Positions 56,740 to 64,000 of a DNA stretch of 64,000 bases are shown here, one piece after another. This DNA is from Limnoperna fortunei (taxonomy: Eukaryota; Mollusca; Bivalvia; Mytilida; Modiolidae), in the NCBI GenBank assembly GCA_944474755.1, contig OX104120.1, forward strand, positions 40,094,067 to 40,158,066, written 5' to 3'. A program made the translations under genes and the position numbers. Under the pieces are notes generated by a model, which saw only the letters and a program-made list of their open reading frames with translations, had not been told where the DNA came from and searched no databases. How positions within the stretch are numbered: position 1 is the stretch's first letter; every line of letters begins with the position of its first letter.

Positions 56740-57279
56740 GGTCTTTTTCAGGGAGGTTTTTTTAGGAGAAAAGCTACCATTATCTCTGCTTCCATTCCAA
56801 AGTATGTTAGTGGAATACGAGATTGTACTGTTCAGGCATTTCCGGGGGCCACGATTGGTAGATTAACAGTTTTGATAAACAGGGGAGTAATAAAGTTAGA
56901 TAATATTGATATTGTTCTTGTACATATTGGCAAAAATAATATTGAATCTCATAATTTAGAACAAATGTTATCTTATTATGGGGATTTGTTATACACAATT
57001 AAGAGCAAGACAGCTGCCAAAATTGTTGTTATTTCTATTTTACCGAGGTTAATTGATTATAAGGTTACAGATAGTAAAGTACGTTTAGTAAATTCTGAAT
57101 TAAAAAGGTTATCTGCGAGAAGAGAAATTTTGTATTCAAATATTTATAGAAGTTTTTTATGCGGAAATAAGCCAGATGCTTCATTGTTTGCTCCCAATGA
57201 CGGTTTGCATTTGAATAATGCTGGAACTGCTAGATTGAGGTTAAAATTTATTAATATTATTAGACAGGTTCAACTTTAA
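56740..57279 (+). pseudogene. SGNH hydrolase-like domain downstream of the recombinase
   Basis: In the same frame as the recombinase, directly after its stop. Reads IISASIPKYVSGIRDC, VQAFPGATIGRL, VLVHIGKNNI (block with G-x-N) and PNDGLHLNNAG (D-x-x-H block). In SGNH hydrolases the first block is GDS; here it reads SAS, so the Ser is kept but Gly and Asp are not. CTTTTTCAG just after the recombinase stop resembles a splice acceptor and could define the start of this ORF. SGNH-like ORFs are known in Ngaro-type elements; their role is unclear. There is no ATG at the domain start. Confidence 0.65.
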
Positions 57280-57561
57280 TTATTTATTTTTGGTAGATAT
57301 GGAGGTATTAATTATATTTTAGTTGTGTCTAATTTTGTTTTCTTTTTCTCTTTTCAGGGAGAAGTTACCCAGAATACGGTATTCTTCCCTGTTTTTGGTC
57401 TACTCCTTTTTCACACGTAATTAGAGTAGATTGTACATTCTTCATTACCTTTATGCGTTTTGAAGTTTTGTACTTTACGCAGAGAAAAAGAATACATTAT
57501 GTTGAAATTTTTGTTCTAATTGTTGCTGTGTTATTTCTCTATTTTTGGCGGCCTTATGGCT
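57280..57561 (+). other. Ngaro-like element, untranslated region before B1
   Basis: Includes a second acceptor-like site, TTTTCTCTTTTCAG|GGAGAAG (57345-57365), echoing TCTTTTTCAG|GGAGG at 56747. No further protein domain. The frame from 57453 runs into the B1 repeat and is not a gene. Confidence 0.4.
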
Positions 57562-58198
57562 TGGCTGACGTTTGTGCCAAAAAATGTATTTATTTATTGA
57601 TTCGTCTTATATTTAAATATCATTTATATGAATTGATATATTTATGTATATTGTCTTATATTTACATTGTGTTATATTTATATATATATTTTTACTTACG
57701 TCAATAATACTGCCAAATCTATTTGTGTGTTTTGTTTATATTTATTCGCCTGATATTATTTGGTACCCTTTAAACCGCTTATCACAAAACAATTTATATA
57801 TTTTTAAAAGTAAAAATATTTAATTGTAACAACGAGGGTGGGATATTCATTAATATTCATGATTTCATTCGGTTAGTTAACTGAAGCTCACTTCTAATCT
57901 TACGTAAATGATTAATACTATTCTTTCATTGGTTCCCTCAAGTTTCTTTGTTTAGATTAATATATATTTCGATGTAGATTAAGAACTGCTCATTCTTATG
58001 TGCAATGATTACACACTCATTTATGCGACAATTATAATAACCCACCCTCCCTCCCTTGTTCAATTTGATCTTACTACTTTATTTAAAATGATTTATATAT
58101 GGCTGACGTTTGTGCCAAAAAATGTATTTATTTATTGATTCGTCTTATATTTAAATATCATTTATATGAATTGATATATTTATGTATATTGTCTTATA

Positions 58199-58297
58199 CT
58201 CCGGCTTCCTCCCCCAATAAAAACTGGACGCCATGAAATAGCTGAAAAATTGTTGAAAGTGGCGTTAAAACACCATTCAAACAAACAAAAAAATATA
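58199..58297 (+). mobile_element. SINE 3' fragment inserted in B2
   Basis: CTCCGGCTTCCTCCCCC, GGACGCCATGAAATAGCTGA and GTTGAAAGTGGCGTTAAAACA with a CAAACAAAC tail interrupt B2. B1 carries the uninterrupted GTCTTATATTTACATTGTG. TATA flanks both ends as a short duplication. The SINE is younger than the Ngaro copy. Confidence 0.85.
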
Positions 58298-58425
58298 TTT
58301 ACATTGTGCTATATATATATTTTTACTTACGTCAATAATACTGCCAAATCTATTTGTGTGTTTTGTTTATATTTATTCGCCTGATATTATTTGGTACCCT
58401 TTAAACCGCTTATCACAAAACAATT

Positions 58426-58930
58426 AAACTTTTTAAAATGGCCGCCATTTTCAAAATGGCGGTCGTTGTCAGATCTCAGTAATAGCCGGTGCAATTTCAA
58501 TGAAAATTGGTATACAGATACAGCTTACTATCCTGAGCATTTTTGCCCATAAAATTGGGCGCGAACGAAATTTCAAAATGGCCGCCATCCGAACACCAAT
58601 TAACCTACCTAAAAATGCAAAAATTTAAACATCATCCGATTTCGACGAAATTTGGTACACAGGTATATTATGGTACCCTGAGTGAGCCACTTATTTTAAA
58701 ATTTTTGTCCATAGATAAACACCAAGCCATATGCATTCAAACAGAAAAAACAAAGCCTTACTAAACGTGATGTATACAAACAGAAAATAATAAGACCCAT
58801 GGTGATGAGATGTATTCAAACAGACAAAAGTTAGGCCCGACTCAACGTAATGTATAAAACAGTCAGTGAATAGGCCAGAATCGACTGGAAAATTTTGAGC
58901 AGTTAACAGGAAGGCCTTATTCAAAGTAGT
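58426..58930. repeat. Region with AAAATGGCCGCCAT palindromes and degenerate 40-bp repeats
   Basis: AAAATGGCCGCCATTTTCAAAATGGCGG at 58436 and AAAATGGCCGCCAT at 58576 resemble YY1-type sites. The context (CCGATTTCGACGAAATTTGG, 58638) recalls the Helentron-type core motif. 58731-58890 has about four diverged units of the type ATGTATTCAAACAGAAAA...GGCCC...AACGTG. Confidence 0.55.
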
Positions 58931-60612
58931 ATATACAAAAATTCAATATCAAGGCCGACGAAAAATCAAACTTGAAAAAAAATTAATCCGAAGAAATGTA
59001 TGGAAGTTTTCACTCAGAGTGGCTTATGCCCTCAGTAGAATCGGGTTTAATGTGTTTTTAAATCGCAAGTCTTAAATGTTCTGGTGTGAAGCACGCTTTT
59101 AAATAAATGGGACATGACTTAATAATTATTTAATAAATGAGGAATTGTTAAAATGTAGTTGATAAAAACCCTAGGTAAAAAACAGCGAATTCGAATTGAT
59201 TACTCAATAACATGTTGCAGATGTCAGATTTCCCAGCAGGTCTGAGTAGGCGAAAGTTTCATAGGATCAGTCCGGCCCCTAGTAGGACATATTCTGCCGA
59301 GTATTTCGACCAGATAATTTGAAGGCCGGGATAAAACCAAACCACATTATGGAGTCCTTAGATTACTAACAACTACAAACGTCCGAGCGAGTGCATTAAG
59401 TTTTCTTCCTTGGACGTAAAACCCCCTTCATCATCAATTCTTAGTATTGTTCAACCAATACTGTTCCCACCGGCAAATTAAAAGTGTCATAATGTCGTCA
59501 AAATTAATGGACCGGAAAGAATATTACAATTGATTCGTATCTTATGATAAATAACAGTTCAATATTTGCAACTGTCTAGAAAAGTCAGGAATGCTGTAGT
59601 TTAGAAAATTATCTCGGCCCAAGGGGCATAATTTCGTCAAAAATCTTTAGACAGAAACAAAATTCAAACGATCTGCAACTCATGATTGCTACCTTGCATA
59701 CCAAATATCAGCTAAATATCTGCAACCATTTAGAAAAAAGTCTAGAAACATGTGTATGATTGACGGAGCACAAAAAATCTATAGTCATCTTCCGCGATGC
59801 TAGTATCTGGCTTAAAAGTACTGTATTCAATAAAATTTGTTGAAGAAGCCAAGTTATTTATAGGTCTGTCTGGAAAATATGGAAAGGTAACTTCTCAAAC
59901 ATGGACCGTGGACGGAAAGTTTCTGAAAAGAATCATAGTGGTCAAATCGTTACGGTCACTACAGACAATGCCTTGAAGAGGCTGACTGCTGAAACTTTAC
60001 AGAGGTACTTGCTGGTGCTCATATACTCTCTAAACCATATATGTTTTCATGTCAAAGCAACCTATCTTTTTTTCAATGTTATTAGTACGATGAGCTTCGT
60101 TATAGTACTCTACATACAATTAATGTAAATAAACCTGTCGATGTTAACAAGGTATAGATGAAAATATTCATGTATTTAATGTTGTTCAAAAATAAATTGT
60201 TCACAGCAAACTCTTTTGACAACTGCATTCCACTTTTTTACACCTTTAAAAAAGTGTGCCACTACTTTTCTAATTTGTGACAGACTTCCGGTTTCAAAAT
60301 TGCGGCCATTTTACTACATGCGCACAACATGAAAAAGTCAACATTGTCCAATTTCAACGATTTGAAATGAAATACTATCCATGGGGATTATTAGCGACTT
60401 CTGTGTTGGCATCCCAACACAAAAACCTTTAATTCTTTGTATGATTTATTTTGTTCACATGATTGATATTTTAGTTACTAAATGTTTTTAAACTAAGGAA
60501 ACATTCTGCAAAAAATTTCTTTAAAGCCAGTCCACGACTTTAATATGTGTGGAATCTTTATGTGAAGTATCAGGTCTGGTTGGAAAACTGTGGGGGCAGT
60601 TCTATCTATCAC
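58931..60612. other. No supported gene
   Basis: AT-rich. AAAATTGCGGCCATTTTAC occurs at 60295. The frame 59901-60128 has no recognisable domain and no splice or promoter context. Confidence 0.4.
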
Positions 60613-60840
60613 GGGGCCTTGGTGGGCGAGTGGTTAAGGTAGTTCGTCTACTATTTATCACGTGGTCTGCGGGTTCGAGTCTCACTGCGGGCAGGGTGCA
60701 ATAAACTCCAAACTTAACTGACAATGATTGCTAGTTTTCCTACCGCAGTTTGGGGGTTTTCTCCGAGAACTCCGCCATGATATAGAGGAAAAATTGCTGC
60801 AAGTGGCGTTAAACAATAACAAACAAACAAAACAAAAACA
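60613..60840 (+). mobile_element. tRNA-headed SINE, near full length
   Basis: The head GGTGGGCGAGTGGTTAAGG (box A of tRNA-Ser/Leu type) and GCGGGTTCGAGTCTC (box B) are well kept, followed by GGGCAGGGTGCAATAAACTCC. The body has lost the CCGGCTTCCTCCCCCAATAAAAACTGGACG block, giving GAACTCCGCCATGATATAG. The tail is CAAACAAACAAAAC. TATCAC flanks both ends. Confidence 0.8.
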
Positions 60841-61022
60841 AATTTATCACATTATTTTGAACGCCCGCCCGATTTTACCATACTATAGCTGGGGTTTCAA
60901 GTTCGTGCGACCCGGAAAAAATTGTTGCAAGTAGCGTTAAACCCCAATCAAACAGACAATCAGAAGTATTTGGGATTTGTTTTTTTAATTAAAGTCTAAG
61001 TACTACAATTGTAAATAAAACC
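60841..61022. other. Downstream flank of the NTPase gene with a second SINE end
   Basis: CCATACTATAGCTGGGGTTTCAAG ... GTAGCGTTAAACCCCAATCAAACAGAC is a further decayed SINE 3' end. It lies just beyond the stop codon of the gene on the minus strand and may form its 3' untranslated region. Confidence 0.45.
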
Positions 61023-63022
61023 TCATTTTAGGCGTCTACATTTTAAACCTCGTGATAGCGCATTTTCTTCTATGAGTTTAGCAATGTTTAAATGTCCATT
61101 TTTACAGCATACTTCATAAGCTGTATTACCGTCTTTATCACTTTTATCTAAATCGCAATGTTTTGAAAGGAGAAGTATTACAATTTCCTCATAACCTTTT
61201 TGACATGAAACATGTAACGGGGTTTCATTGTACAAGTTAGCGATGTTAACATCGCAGTCTGAGTTCAATAATTTCTTTACAATATCTTGATTTCTATCCT
61301 GACATGCGATAAACAATGGCGTTCTCTGATTTTTGTCCCGAATATTTACATCGCAATTTGCATTTACTAGAATATCCACAATATTTAGATGTTGGTATTT
61401 ACAAGCGATGTGCAATGGAGGCATATTAGTGCACAATGAATTTACGTCACACTTATATTTTATTAACAATGATACTATGTCTGCCCGACCTTTATAGCAT
61501 GCATCAGTTAAGAGTGATTGTTTGCTCTCCCCAATGGTAAACACACTATTAATATCAACCCCATGCTTTAGTAAAGTACTGGTTGATTTTAGTAATCCCA
61601 GAGCGGAAGCAAAAAATATAGGCGCATTTTTAGTTTGAAAGTAGACATAGTCTGCATCATAGTCTATGAGGTCGTTTACATTGATACATTCTTCAAATTC
61701 TGTAATATCTGATGTTTTAGTTTCGGCTTCTAGTTCGTTAATTAAGTAGTCGAATATCAATTTGCAACTAAGCGTCTCTGAAAAAACAATGGCCCATTGG
61801 TTGTGTACAAATACTTTTAGTAAACTAGAATGTTCGGATAGATGGTTTATAAGTCTGGTCTGGTAAATTTTATCTTGCATTTGCGGATTGAAGAATACAT
61901 TAAACATTTTTCGATGTTCAATCTCTTGCATAATTCGTCTGAAATATAAATCTTCAATATGTGCTGGAATCATTATTGTATTTTCAACATGAGGCTGATT
62001 CAGTGATTCGAGTCGGATTCTTGTCGTCACGAAAATGCTATTTCCATATTCTAAAATTACTTCAATCATTATTTTCCCAAGGAAAAAAGAGATCATATCA
62101 AATATCTTGTCATGTACGGCTTTAAACTGTGAATCAGATTCAGTTACGTACGTCTCATTTAAGGTTTGAAGCATTGCCATTACGTGGTGTTGTACAGGTC
62201 TTTTTTTCAGTTTGCAAATTTTGAACAAATGATCAAATATTTTGTCTAAGGTTTGATTGGTTTGATCCTTAAAGATGTTTTTGTTCAATGCGTTATTGTT
62301 TAAAACCAGCAAGACTAAACCAACAAAACCGCCTTCATTTTTATAACGAAGCTCATTAAGTTCACGTTCTAGTTGTTTGCCTGGGTTATTAAATATATCA
62401 AAATTTGTTTCTTTGTCGAGCCTCGCAAATAAGCTACAAAGCAACGGAAACATGTCAAATCTATTGACGGTTTCATTATCCAATTTTTGGACTATTTCAT
62501 TATCAAAATGGTTTTTAGCTATTTCACGTTTTTCGTCTGTGCTCAACTTTAGATTCTCCGAAAGCAAATTACATTCGAATATTTCTAAACATTCTGACAA
62601 TCTTTGAAACTGCTCATCTTTCGAAATTTGAAATCTGCAAGTTGCAAGAACTCTTAAAGAATTCGGATTTCTTCTAAATAATTTTTGAAGTGTATCTAGA
62701 TTTCTCTCCCAGTTGCGTAAAGTATGTTTATCGACTATAAATTTACCACATATGTCGTCCAAAATAAATATTTGGTTGCATCCATTTTTGCAATACTTTA
62801 CTATATCGTTTGGATCTAAAATAGGTAAAATGTCAAAGTCGTCGGAAGTTTTAAGTGTTAATGCAATATGACGAGCAGTAGCAGACTTGCCCATACCAGG
62901 ACTTCCGGTGATTACAACGAATGAGTTTTTCTGAATCAACGAAAGGATGGGTTTTACAGCCGATGTCACAAAGAATTTGCCTTCATCTGTCTGCCATGTT
63001 TTGATTTCATCCAGCATATGTT
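61023..63022 (-). CDS. nSTAND3-type P-loop NTPase with ankyrin repeats, last exon
   Basis: An intact minus-strand exon of 666 codons, entered through the acceptor AAATTGTAG (63023-63031), whose first two bases complete a phase-1 codon from the upstream exon. Counting from the in-frame Met (63017, 664 codons): residues 1-30 give LDEIKTWQ...FFVTSAVKPILSLIQ; Walker A GSPGMGKS at 38-45; Walker B IFILDD at 83-88; RVLATCR sensor at 122-128; then a helical region to about 470; and six ankyrin repeats from about 470 to 650 (for example PPLHIACKYQHLNIVDILVN, TPLHVSCQKGYEEIVILLLS). STAND NTPases act as ATP-driven switches, and the repeats probably bind a ligand. Such genes are expanded in molluscs and linked to DZIP3/HEPN-like N-termini, suggesting an innate-immune role; that is inference. 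Confidence 0.85.
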
Positions 63023-63299
63023 CTACAATTTAACGAATAAAATAATATTTAAATTATATTAACAATTGGTTCAAGAAAATTATTTAAAAAGTGATAAATT
63101 TGTTTAAAAAGTATGTAGTCCATATTTTACAAAATTAAGAAAGATGTAAGTACAAGAAATAAAAATATATATAATTGAGAGACTAGTCATGCTAGTGATA
63201 TCAAGTGCATGGTATCGTCATGACATACCAGAAAAATTAAACTTAAACTTTGTCACGCTAATACTAGATATGTTACTACATATGTTACAAGATTTGTGT

Positions 63300-63560
63300 T
63301 CGTTTGAACGAAGTTTACGCCACTTTCAGCAATATTTCAACTTTACCATGGCGCTAAGTTTTAGTAGGGGAGAAAGCCGGAGAGCCAAGTGAAAACCCTG
63401 ACCTTCTGCAGGAAACTGCCAATCTCCTTGTCAAATATAGTTTGATAAGAGGGCACTCTGCCAGCATAAGGGTGCAACTTCAGTGTTGATTAGCACGTGA
63501 TCAATAGTAGATGGCTATCTACCTTTAGTCAGACATTCGGCCACTAAGGCCTCTTATTTG
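63300..63560 (-). mobile_element. SINE in the NTPase gene intron, minus strand
   Basis: The reverse complement shows GGCCTTAGTGGCCGAATGTC, ATCTACTATTGATCACGTG, GGCAGAGTG, TTGGCTCTCCGGCTTTCTCCCC, GCGCCATGG and GCTGAAAGTGGCGTAAAC, a diverged full-length copy. It is in the same orientation as the host gene. Confidence 0.75.
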
Positions 63561-63586
63561 AAAAGATGAATCCTATGCTATCGTAC

Positions 63587-63776
63587 CTCTAATATTGTAA
63601 GGAACAGGATCATTTAGTTGTAATTGTAGTTGTTTGAAATCATCTTCAAGTTTTTGCAATTGTTTTTCTGTTCGAATAAAATGTAAATAAACATCTCGAT
63701 ATGAGTTGTCAAGTTCTGCTGTCAGAAGAGTATCACATTCGCCTTTAATAGAAACTCCGCCTATTCTCTGTAGAGC
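63587..63776 (-). CDS. Upstream exon of the nSTAND3/ankyrin gene
   Basis: A 190-nt exon between the acceptor CTTTTGCAG (63777-63785) and the donor GAG|GTACGA (63581-63588). Reads ALQRIGGVSIKGECDTLLTA...YRDVYLHFIRTEKQLQKLEDD and ends DPVPYNIR plus one base, which joins in phase to the next exon as GAA (Glu), then HMLDEIKTWQ. The middle is a likely coiled coil. The wording IGGVSIxGE...VPYNIR...MLDEIKTWQ is typical of the region preceding the NTPase in bivalve nSTAND3 proteins (recalled, not searched). Earlier exons lie beyond 64000. Confidence 0.75.
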
Positions 63777-64000
63777 CTGCAAAAGATGAAAGAAATGCAT
63801 TTGACAATATATTTGCAAAACGTTACGGAAGCCTATAGTAAAATCAGCATGTTTTGGTGGAGTTTTTTTTTTGCTTTACAAATAAAAAACTGCTTGCCGC
63901 AGTTGGTCAAGCTTATGAGTAAAATTGTCGAATCGGAACAGAGGCAGATTACAGAATGAGCAAATATTTTTGCTAAGTAGAAATAATTCGACATTTCCAG
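63777..64000. other. Intron sequence at the window edge
   Basis: No further exon of the minus-strand NTPase gene is visible before the edge. AT-rich, with a T-run at 63865. Confidence 0.45.

Larger units (their letters stand above)
56190..58425 (+). mobile_element. Ngaro-like tyrosine-recombinase retroelement derivative with split direct repeats
   Basis: Block A1 (56190-56435) is repeated as A2 (57793-58038). Block B1 (57562-57794) is repeated as B2 (58100-58425). The order is A1 - coding - B1 - A2 - B2, the split-direct-repeat layout of Ngaro/VIPER/PAT-type elements (family knowledge). A1 and A2 are both 246 bp with only a few differences. B2 is interrupted by a SINE tail (58199-58297). Between A1 and B1 only a recombinase C-terminus and an SGNH hydrolase-like ORF remain; gag, RT, RNase H and the recombinase N-terminus are gone. 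It is therefore non-autonomous. Confidence 0.8.

Overview
The window looks like nuclear DNA of a bivalve mollusc, and that is inference. It is AT-rich and almost entirely non-coding. It is crowded with repeat types typical of bivalve genomes: tandem-repeat-bearing Helitron/Helentron-type elements with CCCCC/GGGGG ends and TCCG microsatellites, tRNA-derived SINEs with a CTCCGGCTTCCTCCCCC body, Penelope-like elements (PLEs), a Tc1 element, and a Ngaro-like tyrosine-recombinase retroelement. I found no prokaryotic signals and no rRNA or functional tRNA gene.

Only two host genes can be supported, both on the minus strand and both split by introns. One is a small secreted six-cysteine PLAC-like protein (three exons between 37108 and 32799, phase-1 junctions, about 100 codons). 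The other is the 3' part of an nSTAND3-type P-loop NTPase with C-terminal ankyrin repeats (exons 63776-63587 and 63022-61023; its 5' exons lie beyond the right edge).

Layout: 1-1160 AT-rich sequence with a foldback repeat. 1161-2230, 2231-20990 (heavily interrupted) and 31750-34990 are three copies (D1, D2, D3) of one duplicated segment carrying a PLE-like RT remnant and, in D2 and D3, the terminal exon of the PLAC-like gene. D2 has been inflated by a 128-unit 44-bp satellite (2297-7932), two Helentron-type elements (8521-11621, 12205-13120), a deleted MULE (13527-14608) and a nest of PLEs, tRNA-Leu-derived SINEs and TA microsatellites (16000-20605). 21480-24520 holds a decayed RT and a Tc1 copy. 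24521-31570 is gene-poor, with a Ty3/gypsy remnant and old Helentron-like fragments. 32799-37108 is the PLAC-like gene with a LINE, a SINE and a minisatellite in its introns. 37109-52715 is intergenic with MITEs, foldbacks, SINEs and microsatellites. 52716-54951 is a third Helentron-type element. 56190-58425 is an internally deleted Ngaro-like element with split direct repeats. 61023-64000 holds the NTPase gene.

Because D1, D2 and D3 are paralogous, several insertions have an 'empty site' inside the window. This fixes element boundaries without any database. The most notable points are the shared architecture of three Helentron-type families, hammerhead-ribozyme-like cores in PLE ends, the split-repeat Ngaro derivative, and the origin of the satellite from a single 44-bp segment.
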